Shown here in pieces: positions 1 through 8,460 of a DNA stretch of 62,447 nucleotides. Numbering within the stretch: position 1 is the stretch's first letter; each line of letters opens with the position of its first letter. The position numbers were made by a program, and so were the translations under genes. Where the stretch lies: assembly GCA_002392655.1 (NCBI GenBank), contig DGHK01000059.1, positions 1-62,447 on the forward strand, read 5' to 3'. The notes under the pieces were generated by a model, which saw only the letters and a list, made by a program, of their open reading frames with translations, made no database searches and was not told where the DNA came from. The DNA comes from Lachnospiraceae bacterium UBA3850 (GTDB lineage Bacteria; Bacillota; Clostridia; Lachnospirales; Lachnospiraceae).

Positions 1-339
<339 letters not shown>

Positions 340-381
340 TAAATAATATAATTTAGGTTATACAAAATAGGGGGTTACAAT

Positions 382-1239
382 ATGATCAATATTAACAATT
401 TGTTTAACAATGAGAATATTAAACTTATTGCTAGTGGCGGACAGTATTTTGTTTACGAGCATCAGAGAGACTTATCTGTTTCTCCATGGTCAGCAGTAAG
501 CGAATATTTCATGAAGGAAATGAATTGCAAAAAGCGTCAGGTTCTTGTTCAGCTTAACAATTCTGCTTGTAAGACTCAGGCAGGTGCAATGCAGTGGGTT
601 GCAGGAAATATTCAGACCACCTCAGGGGTAACCGGTGTTGGAAACTTCCTTGGAAAGATGGTTAAGGGTGCTGTAACAGGAGAGTCTGGTGTTAAGCCTG
701 AGTATACAGGTCAGGGATTTGTAATGCTTGAGCCGACGTATAACTATATTCTTATTGAGGATATAGCTCAGTGGGGACCTGGAGTTGTTCTTGATGATGG
801 ACTTTTCCTTTGCTGTGATATGTCACTTCAGGAGAGTATTACTAAGAGAAGCAATGTTTCATCTGCTGTACTTGGTGGAGAGGGACTTTTCAACCTGACA
901 CTTTCAGGACAGGGATATGCAGTTCTTGAAAGTCCTGTGCCAAGAGAAGAACTTATAGAGTTCAATCTTGAAAATGATGTTCTGAAGATAGACGGAAACA
1001 TGGCTATAGCATGGTCCAAGTCACTTCAGTTTACTGTTGAAACCATAACCGGTAAGGCACTAGGTTCAGCAGCAACAGGAGAGGGATTTGTAAATGTTTA
1101 TCGTGGTACCGGTAAGGTGCTTATGGCTCCAACTATCCCGGGAACTGCAATGAGCAATAAAAATGGCCCTGAACAGACAGCAAGAACATCATCTAATGGT
1201 ATTGCAAGCAGTGTGGCAAGCAGTCTTTTCAATTTATAA
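382..1239 (+). CDS. AIM24 family protein
   Basis: 285 aa. The glycine-rich beta-sandwich pattern (ASGGQYFVYEHQ near residue 17, GEGLFNLTLSGQGYAVLES near residues 170-190, then GSAATGEGFVNVYRGTGKVLMAPT near 235-260) is that of the AIM24/TIGR00266 family. The family is widespread in bacteria and named after a yeast mitochondrial protein; its biochemical role is not established. There is no signal peptide or membrane segment. A good Shine-Dalgarno (AGGGGG) lies about 6 bases before the ATG. The gene follows ilvC after 42 bases and is closed by a strong terminator, so it is probably the last gene of that transcript. Family is confident, function unknown. Confidence 0.85.
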   Translation: MININNLFNNENIKLIASGGQYFVYEHQRDLSVSPWSAVSEYFMKEMNCKKRQVLVQLNNSACKTQAGAMQWVAGNIQTTSGVTGVGNFLGKMVKGAVTGESGVKPEYTGQGFVMLEPTYNYILIEDIAQWGPGVVLDDGLFLCCDMSLQESITKRSNVSSAVLGGEGLFNLTLSGQGYAVLESPVPREELIEFNLENDVLKIDGNMAIAWSKSLQFTVETITGKALGSAATGEGFVNVYRGTGKVLMAPTIPGTAMSNKNGPEQTARTSSNGIASSVASSLFNL

Positions 1240-1246
1240 TTATTAT

Positions 1247-1290
1247 CAGGAGTCTTGTGATCTTTACAGGACTCCTGTTTGCATTTTTGA
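1247..1290 (+). terminator. Rho-independent terminator after AIM24 gene
   Basis: Perfect 8-bp stem CAGGAGTC (1247-1254) and GACTCCTG (1270-1277) with a 15-nt loop, followed by TTTGCATTTTT. It separates the ilvC/AIM24 transcript from the polA group. Confidence 0.8.
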
Positions 1291-1305
1291 TTTTGAGGTT
1301 CAGAT

Positions 1306-1878
1306 ATGACACATTTAGAGGCACAATCATATATCATGCCTTTTATTGAAGGTAAAGTTCCTGATAACAAGCAGGAGGATTTTGTAATTCATATGAAGAA
1401 TTGCAATAAATGTCATGAAGAGCTTGAAATCTACTACACCCTTCTTGTCGGAATGAAACAGCTTGATACTCATAGTGATGTGACTATGGATCTGAATGCA
1501 GATCTTGAGAGAGAACTGAATAGAATGAGTCATCGAGTTAGAAACAGACGTGGTGTCAAGATATCGGCGTTTTCTATCATTATGGCTATTTTTATAGTGA
1601 TTGGAACAATCATATACGCGGGAATTCTGAATCGTGTTTATGCATTTGAACAAAATACAAAGCATATAGAACAGGGAAGTCATTATTATAGAGATTATAT
1701 CGGCGATATCATGTGTCTGGATGATAAGGATAACATAGAAAAAAGCATGCTTATAGAAGCTGAGAAACAGATTTCGGATTATGAGCGAATTAGAGGCTTT
1801 ATAAGACTTGTGGATGATTATGACAGGATACTAAAGCTTGGAGAGGATATAGGTAACCATGAAGCTACTACTGATTGA
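1306..1878 (+). CDS. Zinc-finger (zf-HC2/anti-sigma-like) single-pass membrane protein
   Basis: 190 aa. The N-terminus carries an HxxxCxxC triad (His29, Cys33, Cys36 in HMKNCNKCHEE), the zinc-binding helix typical of ZAS-type anti-sigma factors and zf-HC2 proteins. One strongly hydrophobic segment follows at about residues 85-107, then a roughly 80-residue, charged, probably extracytoplasmic tail. In known systems such a protein holds an ECF sigma factor inactive at the membrane. No sigma factor gene is adjacent, so an anti-sigma role is inference. The start has a GAGG site about 8 bases upstream. The last 20 bases overlap polA in another frame, implying translational coupling. It could equally be a zf-HC2 protein that is no longer an anti-sigma factor. 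Confidence 0.7.
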   Translation: MTHLEAQSYIMPFIEGKVPDNKQEDFVIHMKNCNKCHEELEIYYTLLVGMKQLDTHSDVTMDLNADLERELNRMSHRVRNRRGVKISAFSIIMAIFIVIGTIIYAGILNRVYAFEQNTKHIEQGSHYYRDYIGDIMCLDDKDNIEKSMLIEAEKQISDYERIRGFIRLVDDYDRILKLGEDIGNHEATTD

Positions 1879-4471
1879 CGGAAACAGCATAATGAACAGG
1901 GGGTATTATGCGCTCCCTAAAACACTTACGGCCAAAAATGGTGTTCATACGAATGCTGTTCTTGGTTTTTTAAATATATTTTTTAAGATTTATGATGAAG
2001 AGAAGCCTACACATATAATAGTTACATTTGATGTACATGAACCAACTTTCAGACATAAGATCTATAGTGATTATAAGGGTACAAGACAGCCTATGGATCC
2101 TGAGCTTCGCGAACAGTTTCCTCTGATCAAGGAGATACTTTCTAAAATGAAAATAGCCTGCGTAGAAAAGGGAGGCTATGAAGCAGATGACATTATTGGT
2201 ACTTATTCCAGACAGGCTGTAGCTGAAGGAATGGATGTAACGGTTGTTTCCGGAGATCGTGATTTACTTCAGCTTGCGACTGATAAAGTGCTTATCAGGA
2301 TTCCGAAGACAAAGGGTGGACAGACGACTGTCGAGAACTATTATGCTGAAGATGTAGTTGAGGAATATGGAGTAACTCCGATAGAGTTTATTGAAATGAA
2401 AGGACTTATGGGAGATACATCTGATAATATCCCTGGTGTACAGGGGATTGGTCCTAAAACTGCGTCTAATATTATACAGAAGTATCATACAATCGAGGCG
2501 GCGCTCGAGGATATAGAAAATATAAAGCCTGATAAGGCCAGAAAAAATCTGGATGCTGAACGTGATATGGCTCTTTTTTCCAGAGATCTTGCTACTATTA
2601 AGCTTGACTGTGATCTAGAGCTTAGGGTTGATGAGAGTTCAGTAACCTTGGATGAGATACTTGGTCAGGATGCATATGATTATTTCTTTATGCTCGGAAT
2701 GAAGAGTATGCTTAAAAGATTTGATACTAATGTGTCAGAAAATACAGGCAAGATATCTCTTGATATCATAGAGACTTCATATAGGGAGCTTACAGAGAAG
2801 ATAGCTATTGATAAACCGGCTGTTATTGGTGTCGGCATATATCCGATAAATGGAGAAATAACAGGCGGAGCAGTAAGCTATGGCGGCTCAACTTATGTGG
2901 TAAGAGACAGTCGCATAAAGGATATAAGAAAGGACTTAAGTCCTGATACAGTTATATCAATGATCAGCATCAAGGATTATATACATGATATGGGGCTTAG
3001 TGAAAAGGATGCTCTTTTTGACTGTTCTGTTGCGGCTTATCTGATAGATCCGCTCGCTAGTGACTATACCTATGATCTGCTTGGATTTAAATATCTGAAT
3101 TATACATTTGAGGATGTTAAAGCTCTTATAGGGAAAGAAGAGTTGAGTATATTCTCGTATGATATGGAGGGCTACCGAAAGCTGATTACTTATATGGCAT
3201 ATGTGTCAGAACAGCTTTTTGATATTCTGAATAATAAGATGACAGATATGGGAGTAGACAGCCTGTACAGGGATATTGAATATCCGACTATATTCGTGCT
3301 GGCTGATATGGAGCTTTTTGGAATTGGTATTGATAAAAAAGCTCTTGATGATTATGGGAAAGAGCTTGATCAGGAGATTGAACGCCTGACAAGTGAGATA
3401 TATAAAGAGTCAGGTGAAAGCTTCAACATTAATTCTCCCAAGCAGCTTGGTGTTATACTTTTTGAGAAACTTGGTTTGAAGGCTGCAAAGAAGACAAAAA
3501 GTGGATATTCTACAAGTCAGGAAGTCTTGATGAAGCTTATCGATAAACATCCGATCATCCCACTTATTATCGATTACAGAAAGAAGACTAAACTTAAGTC
3601 TACTTATGTGGACGGACTTACTGGAACGATCAAAAATGACGGCAGGATACATAGCACATTTAATCAGACTGTTACAGCAACGGGAAGACTCAGTTCAACA
3701 GAACCGAATCTACAGAATATTCCTGCCAGAACTGCTGAAGGTCGTGAGATAAGAAAGTCCTTTATACCTGATGTTGGGTGTGTTTTTGTTGATGCTGATT
3801 ATTCGCAGATAGAGCTTAGAGTTATGGCTTCTATTTCAGAGGATGAGGCATTGATTGAAGCTTTTAATTCTTCAAAGGATATTCATTCTATTACTGCCTC
3901 TCAGGTGTTCGGAGTGGATATAGAAGATGTTACTCCCGAACTTAGAAGAAGAGCCAAGGCTGTAAATTTCGGTATCATATATGGAATCAGTTCATTTGGA
4001 CTCGGTGAGGATCTGGGGATATCCAGAGCAGAGGCTAAGGATTATATAGAGAAGTACTTTTTGACATATTCTAAGGTTAAGCTCTACCTGGATTCTTGTG
4101 TCGAATCTGCGAAAAGAGATGGTTATGTAAAGACCATGATGAATAGAATAAGACCTATCCCGGAGCTTTCCAGCAGTAACTTTATGCAGAGATCCTTTGG
4201 AGAGAGAGTGGCAATGAATTCTCCGATTCAGGGTACAGCTGCTGATATAATCAAGATAGCTATGATCAAGGTCAGCAGGGAACTTAAGGAGAGGAAGCTT
4301 AAGTCAAGGCTGATACTTCAGATACATGATGAGCTTCTGATAGAGGCACCGGAGGATGAGAAGGACGTTGTAAGTGAGCTCCTTAAAAGGAACATGGAGG
4401 AGGCTTTAGAACTTGCAGTTCCGCTTTTTGTTGATCTGCATACCGGTTATTCACTCTTTGATGCCAAATAA
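1859..4471 (+). CDS. polA: DNA polymerase I
   Basis: 870 aa, normal length for Firmicute PolA. Residues 1-290 are the 5' nuclease domain (LLIDGNSIMNRGYYA start, GGYEADDIIGT, VVSGDRDLLQL, GLMGDTSDNIPG, and the helix-hairpin-helix around GIGPKTASNI). Residues 300-480 occupy the 3'-5' exonuclease position, but the first motif (AVIGVGIYPINGE) lacks the catalytic Asp-x-Glu, so proofreading is probably absent, as in Bacillus and Thermus enzymes. Residues 500-870 are the polymerase: motif A DADYSQIELRVMA near 645, motif B RRAKAVNFGIIYG near 697, motif C QIHDELLIEAP near 820. It fills gaps and removes primers in replication and repair. coaE follows 20 bases downstream, a common Firmicute order. The gene starts inside the preceding zf-HC2 gene. 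Confidence 0.97.
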   Translation: MKLLLIDGNSIMNRGYYALPKTLTAKNGVHTNAVLGFLNIFFKIYDEEKPTHIIVTFDVHEPTFRHKIYSDYKGTRQPMDPELREQFPLIKEILSKMKIACVEKGGYEADDIIGTYSRQAVAEGMDVTVVSGDRDLLQLATDKVLIRIPKTKGGQTTVENYYAEDVVEEYGVTPIEFIEMKGLMGDTSDNIPGVQGIGPKTASNIIQKYHTIEAALEDIENIKPDKARKNLDAERDMALFSRDLATIKLDCDLELRVDESSVTLDEILGQDAYDYFFMLGMKSMLKRFDTNVSENTGKISLDIIETSYRELTEKIAIDKPAVIGVGIYPINGEITGGAVSYGGSTYVVRDSRIKDIRKDLSPDTVISMISIKDYIHDMGLSEKDALFDCSVAAYLIDPLASDYTYDLLGFKYLNYTFEDVKALIGKEELSIFSYDMEGYRKLITYMAYVSEQLFDILNNKMTDMGVDSLYRDIEYPTIFVLADMELFGIGIDKKALDDYGKELDQEIERLTSEIYKESGESFNINSPKQLGVILFEKLGLKAAKKTKSGYSTSQEVLMKLIDKHPIIPLIIDYRKKTKLKSTYVDGLTGTIKNDGRIHSTFNQTVTATGRLSSTEPNLQNIPARTAEGREIRKSFIPDVGCVFVDADYSQIELRVMASISEDEALIEAFNSSKDIHSITASQVFGVDIEDVTPELRRRAKAVNFGIIYGISSFGLGEDLGISRAEAKDYIEKYFLTYSKVKLYLDSCVESAKRDGYVKTMMNRIRPIPELSSSNFMQRSFGERVAMNSPIQGTAADIIKIAMIKVSRELKERKLKSRLILQIHDELLIEAPEDEKDVVSELLKRNMEEALELAVPLFVDLHTGYSLFDAK

Positions 4472-4491
4472 ATATCACAAAAGGATTTTAT

Positions 4492-5082
4492 ATGAAAATA
4501 ATAGGAATAACAGGCGGTATAGGATCCGGAAAGTCCAAAGTTCTTGATATTCTTTCGGATAAGTACGGTGCTTATATAGTTGAAGCAGATAAAATAGCAT
4601 ATACACTCATGCAACCGGGGTATGAAACCTATGATAAAATAATATCCTGTTTTGGTGATGATATAAAAGATTCGGAAACATTGCTTATAGACCGTAGTAA
4701 GCTTGCGAAAATTGTTATGAATGATAGAGAGAGCCTGAACAAGTTAAATGGTATCGTTCATCCGGATGTTAAGTCATACATAAATAAGGATATTGCTGAT
4801 AAGAGGGAGAACGGGGAAGAATATTATATAATCGAGGCGGCACTTCTCATTCAGGACAATTATCAGCTTATCTGTGATGAGATATGGGCTGTTTTGACAG
4901 ATAAAGAATTAAGGATATCCAGACTTATGAATAATAGAGGATTCAGCAGAGAAAAGGCGCTTGATTTTATGAAAAATCAGCCGGATGATGACTATTATTC
5001 TAAAAACTCTGACAGGATTATTTATAATAATGGTGATGTCTCTGATTTGATTAAATCTATTGATGAAATCTTACATATGTGA
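4492..5082 (+). CDS. coaE: Dephospho-CoA kinase
   Basis: 196 aa. The P-loop GGIGSGKS is at residues 7-14. The DADxIA-like segment appears as EADKIAYTLMQ and the lid region as RLMNNRGFSREKALDFMKNQ. It phosphorylates the ribose 3'-OH of dephospho-CoA using ATP, the last step of CoA synthesis, in the cytoplasm. Length is typical. It lies 20 bases after polA with a weak AAAAGGA site and is very probably cotranscribed with it. Confidence 0.93.
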   Translation: MKIIGITGGIGSGKSKVLDILSDKYGAYIVEADKIAYTLMQPGYETYDKIISCFGDDIKDSETLLIDRSKLAKIVMNDRESLNKLNGIVHPDVKSYINKDIADKRENGEEYYIIEAALLIQDNYQLICDEIWAVLTDKELRISRLMNNRGFSREKALDFMKNQPDDDYYSKNSDRIIYNNGDVSDLIKSIDEILHM

Positions 5083-5121
5083 TAAAATTAACTGGTATGT
5101 AACATATGGGGGCAATATATA

Positions 5122-6831
5122 ATGTCTGATAGATTTAAACTTGATTTTCTTGATTCTTTAAAAAAGATAAATAGAGCCGGTTATATCTTATTTATCGGCA
5201 CTATTCTTTTTGTATGGGGTTCTGAGATAGCAATATCAAATGCACTTGCCATCTATTATCTGGTGGTTTATGTTTTGCTTTTTGGTATTGATGAGATCAT
5301 TCTTAAAAAGAAGAGAAGTAAATTCCCATTTCTTCTCTTTCAAGTCAGATTGTTCAGCTATACTCTTGTTATATGCGTAGGTACTATTATAGGAAAGCTC
5401 CCTACTATTCTTGTTATTGCACTTCTTAGTTTTTTAGTTGTTCTATTGATTGAAGATTTATATCTGTCTGATGTTTTCAATACATTTTTCAACTATATAA
5501 AAAGAATAATCATTGGTTTAGTTGTTTGCGTGTGCTTCGTTTTCATCCAGATGAATGGAGAGGTTAAGGGCGCGTGGATACTGACATTTTTTATAGTGAC
5601 TATTATTATAGTATGTACTGTATTTCTTGCTTATGAGCTATTCTACAGAGCGATTGTCAGCATGGATGACAGATATACGAAGCTTTATTTCAAGAATGCA
5701 GACATGATAGAAGAAAACAAGAAGCTCATTAAATTCCAGGAGAGAGTTGAGAAGGTTAATAGTGAGATTAATTATCAAAAGATTAATCTGACTAAAGCTA
5801 TAGATGATCTGGCGAAGATCAATGAAGAGAGCCGTTCCCTTATCGAGGTTATGAAGTACTTTTCGGCCAGCTTTGATGTTGAGAAGAATGCTGAAGTAAT
5901 GATGCAGAACGTTGTTGATATCAAGAACACCGGTGCTGTGGCTCTTTATATGGAAAAGGATGTATATATGAATGATGAGCCGTATATGCATATCATTTCC
6001 TCCAATCCTGTTACAGAAGAACTTCTCAAGAAGGATATGCTTAACATATATAATGCAATTATCAGGAGGATATCATATACACCGCTTGTGCTTTGTGATA
6101 ATTATGATTTTAAATATCCTTACCTTACTGGTGGAAATATATGTAATGCTGTGGCATTTCCTGCATATGAGAATGATAGAATTTACGGAGTGATGGTAGT
6201 TACTTCCAGTAAGTATGATTTCTTTGAAAATGGATTCTCATTCTATGAGTCATCCATAATGGATTTCACATCAGCACTTATATCTGACCGTCTCTATCTG
6301 AAGACTGAAGATATGGCCAAGAAGGACGGTCTTACCAAGATATATAATCGTATCTACTTCAATCAGTTCTATCCTGAGCTTAAGAGTCAGGTTGAACAGG
6401 AAAATGGTGTTCTCACTGTTGCCATGCTTGATATAGATCATTTCAAGAATGTAAATGATACATATGGACATCTGGCCGGTGATGAGGCTATCAAATTTGT
6501 TGCTGGTGTTGATGATAAGTATGCCAAGAAGTATAACGGAACAGCTGTCAGATTTGGTGGTGAGGAGTTCCTGCTTATTCTTCGTGATAAGGGACTTATG
6601 GAGACATATGAGATATTGAAGGAGATGCACGAAGAGATCAAGAACAACATAGTTGAGTTTGAGGATCTGAAGATTAGTTTAAATACAAGTATGGGACTTG
6701 CATCATATCCCGAAACTTGTTCAGATATCCATGAGATAGTAGACAAAGCCGACCAGGCTATGTACTACAGTAAAGAGCATGGAAGAGGAAGAATAACTAT
6801 AGATGGTCGAGAAGGAGAAGACGTACAATGA
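5122..6831 (+). CDS. Membrane diguanylate cyclase with GAF-like sensor (GGEEF)
   Basis: 569 aa. Residues about 15-180 hold roughly six hydrophobic segments. A short coiled coil (ERVEKVNSEINYQKINLTKAIDDLAKINEES, about 205-235, interrupted) leads into a GAF-like region (about 240-390, ending SFYESSIMDFTSALISDRLYL). The C-terminal GGDEF domain has the active-site loop RFGGEEFLLIL with GGEEF near 479-483 and the DIDHFKNVNDTYGH metal-binding segment, so it should make c-di-GMP. No RxxD inhibitory site lies at the expected place before GGEEF, so product inhibition is probably absent. The stop overlaps the ackA start by four bases (ATGA), suggesting translational coupling to acetate kinase. The ligand is unknown. 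Confidence 0.88.
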   Translation: MSDRFKLDFLDSLKKINRAGYILFIGTILFVWGSEIAISNALAIYYLVVYVLLFGIDEIILKKKRSKFPFLLFQVRLFSYTLVICVGTIIGKLPTILVIALLSFLVVLLIEDLYLSDVFNTFFNYIKRIIIGLVVCVCFVFIQMNGEVKGAWILTFFIVTIIIVCTVFLAYELFYRAIVSMDDRYTKLYFKNADMIEENKKLIKFQERVEKVNSEINYQKINLTKAIDDLAKINEESRSLIEVMKYFSASFDVEKNAEVMMQNVVDIKNTGAVALYMEKDVYMNDEPYMHIISSNPVTEELLKKDMLNIYNAIIRRISYTPLVLCDNYDFKYPYLTGGNICNAVAFPAYENDRIYGVMVVTSSKYDFFENGFSFYESSIMDFTSALISDRLYLKTEDMAKKDGLTKIYNRIYFNQFYPELKSQVEQENGVLTVAMLDIDHFKNVNDTYGHLAGDEAIKFVAGVDDKYAKKYNGTAVRFGGEEFLLILRDKGLMETYEILKEMHEEIKNNIVEFEDLKISLNTSMGLASYPETCSDIHEIVDKADQAMYYSKEHGRGRITIDGREGEDVQ

Positions 6832-8036
6832 AAATTTTAGTTATTAATGCCGGTTCTACATCACTTAAGTATCAGTTGATTGATTCTGAAACTGAAAAGG
6901 TACTCGCTAAGGGCCTTTGTGAAAGAATCGGAACAGATGCTGAGGGTGGAAAGCTGAAGTATGATAGTTCAAAGACAGGAGAGAAAAAAGAGAAGGATAT
7001 CGATCTTCCGGATCATGGAGTTGCACTCCAGGCTGTTATTGATGTCCTTGTTAGTCCAGAGGATGGAGCTATCAGCTCTCTTGATGAGATAGATGCTGTA
7101 GGACATCGTGTAGTACACGGTGGAGAGTATTTTGATAAGTCAGTGCTTGTTACTGATGAGGTTATAGCTCAGATAGAAGAGTGTTCGGATCTTGCACCTC
7201 TTCATAATCCGGCTAACCTGCTTGGAATCAGAGCTTGTAAGAAGCTTATGCCTGAGGTTCCTCAGTGTGTTACATTTGATACAGCGTTCCATCAGTCTAT
7301 GCCTGAAAGAGCTTATATCTATGGTATCCCATATTCATATTATGAGAATTACAAGATCAGACGATATGGATTCCATGGAACAAGCCATAGCTATGTTTCA
7401 AAGAAGGCTCTGGAACATCTTGATAAGCCTGTAGACGATACCAAAGTTATCGTATGTCACCTGGGTGGTGGTGCCAGCATAACTGCAGTACAGGGAGGTA
7501 AGTCAGTAGATACATCTATGGGGCTTACACCACTTGAAGGACTTGTAATGGGTACAAGAAGCGGAAATATCGATCCTGCTATAGTTCAGTATATAGCTGA
7601 TAAAGAAGGTAAGTCGGTAGATGAGGTTTTGAATATACTTAATAAGCAGTCAGGTCTGTTTGGTCTCTCAGGAAGATCCAGCGACTGCAGAGATATAGAT
7701 GCCGGAATCAAAGAAGGCGATAAGAGATGTGAGATCGCTTTCAATGCATTTGTATACAGTGCCATAAAAATAGTCGGAAGCTATATAGCTGCGATGAATG
7801 GAGTTGATCTTATCGCATTCACAGCCGGTATTGGTGAGAATGATGACAAGATCAGAGCTGCTATACTTGATAACTTCGGTTATATAGGAGTTGATTATGA
7901 CAAAGAACTCAATTCAACAGTTCATGGAGATGAAGTAGAGCTCCAGACTGCTGAGTCTAAGGTCAAGGTTGTTGTTATACCTACTAATGAAGAACTCACA
8001 ATTGCCAGAGAAACACTTGAGATAGTTGCAAAATAA
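6828..8036 (+). CDS. ackA: Acetate kinase
   Basis: 402 aa, full length. It has the ASKHA-fold start (ILVINAGSTSLKYQLID), HRVVHGGEYF, the catalytic region FDTAFHQSMP, YGFHGTSHSYVS, the phosphate loop CHLGGGASITAV and the adenosine motif FTAGIGENDDKIR. It interconverts acetyl phosphate plus ADP with acetate plus ATP, the final ATP-forming step of acetate fermentation. pta, which makes acetyl phosphate, is not nearby. Its start overlaps the diguanylate cyclase stop. The downstream YceD/DUF177 gene that usually lies between ackA and rpmF in Clostridia is absent: only 112 bases separate ackA from rpmF. Confidence 0.97.
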   Translation: MKILVINAGSTSLKYQLIDSETEKVLAKGLCERIGTDAEGGKLKYDSSKTGEKKEKDIDLPDHGVALQAVIDVLVSPEDGAISSLDEIDAVGHRVVHGGEYFDKSVLVTDEVIAQIEECSDLAPLHNPANLLGIRACKKLMPEVPQCVTFDTAFHQSMPERAYIYGIPYSYYENYKIRRYGFHGTSHSYVSKKALEHLDKPVDDTKVIVCHLGGGASITAVQGGKSVDTSMGLTPLEGLVMGTRSGNIDPAIVQYIADKEGKSVDEVLNILNKQSGLFGLSGRSSDCRDIDAGIKEGDKRCEIAFNAFVYSAIKIVGSYIAAMNGVDLIAFTAGIGENDDKIRAAILDNFGYIGVDYDKELNSTVHGDEVELQTAESKVKVVVIPTNEELTIARETLEIVAK

Positions 8037-8064
8037 CAAAACTTGTATTTTTTAAAAGTTTTGG

Positions 8065-8093
8065 TTGACAATCATATCTGTTATAAGTATAAT
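8065..8093 (+). promoter_or_regulatory. Consensus sigma-A promoter for rpmF
   Basis: TTGACA (8065-8070), a 17-base spacer, and TATAAT (8088-8093): a perfect match to the vegetative consensus. The leader then contains a small hairpin, TGGTC (8104-8108) with GACCA (8116-8120), before a strong Shine-Dalgarno, AAGGAGGTG. Such a promoter fits the high expression of a ribosomal protein gene. Confidence 0.85.
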
Positions 8094-8148
8094 TGTGCAA
8101 GTGTGGTCTGAATGCGACCAAAGTTTCTCGTAAGGAGGTGTAATCGAT

Positions 8149-8328
8149 ATGTCAATATGTCCAAAGAATAAAATCTCTAAAGCTAGACGTGACAAGAGAA
8201 GAGCAAACTGGAAGATGACTGCTCCAAATCTTGTAAAGTGCAGTAAATGCGGAGAGCTTATGATGCCTCATAGAGTATGCAAGAATTGTGGCTCATATGG
8301 TCAGAAGGAGATCATAGCAGTAGATTAA
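8149..8328 (+). CDS. rpmF: 50S ribosomal protein L32
   Basis: 59 aa, starting MSICPKNKISKARRDKRRAN. Two zinc-ribbon cysteine pairs (CSKCGE and CKNCGSYG) identify the Zn-binding C+ form of L32. The start is fixed by the AAGGAGGTG site 8 bases upstream. It is monocistronic here, with its own consensus promoter and a strong terminator. In most relatives rpmF is cotranscribed with yceD upstream and fatty-acid genes downstream. Here plsX still follows, but behind a terminator. Confidence 0.96.
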   Translation: MSICPKNKISKARRDKRRANWKMTAPNLVKCSKCGELMMPHRVCKNCGSYGQKEIIAVD

Positions 8329-8352
8329 TATAAATCTGTATTTAAGAAGCTT

Positions 8353-8384
8353 AAAAGCAAGTGGTTTTCCACTTGCTTTTTTAT
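8353..8384 (+). terminator. Rho-independent terminator after rpmF
   Basis: A 12-bp perfect stem (AAAAGCAAGTGG, 8353-8364, with CCACTTGCTTTT, 8369-8380) closes a TTTT loop and runs into a T-tract. It is one of the strongest terminators in the window. Confidence 0.93.
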
Positions 8385-8395
8385 CTATAAAAGCA

Positions 8396-8424
8396 TTGCA
8401 AAAACCTATCCAATGGTCTAAAAT
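8396..8424 (+). promoter_or_regulatory. Probable promoter for plsX-rnc-smc-ftsY
   Basis: TTGCAA (8396-8401), a 17-base spacer and TAAAAT (8419-8424), just after the rpmF terminator and 36 bases before plsX. No palindrome resembling a FapR operator is visible here. Confidence 0.6.
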
Positions 8425-8460
8425 ATTAAAGTTACAGACAATAATCAGGAGGGATTCCCT

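Noticed and set aside
8040..8062. Terminator between ackA and rpmF (AAAACTT/AAGTTTT)
   Set aside because: The stem is all A/T apart from one C-G pair and is followed by GG, not a T-tract. It is too weak to call.
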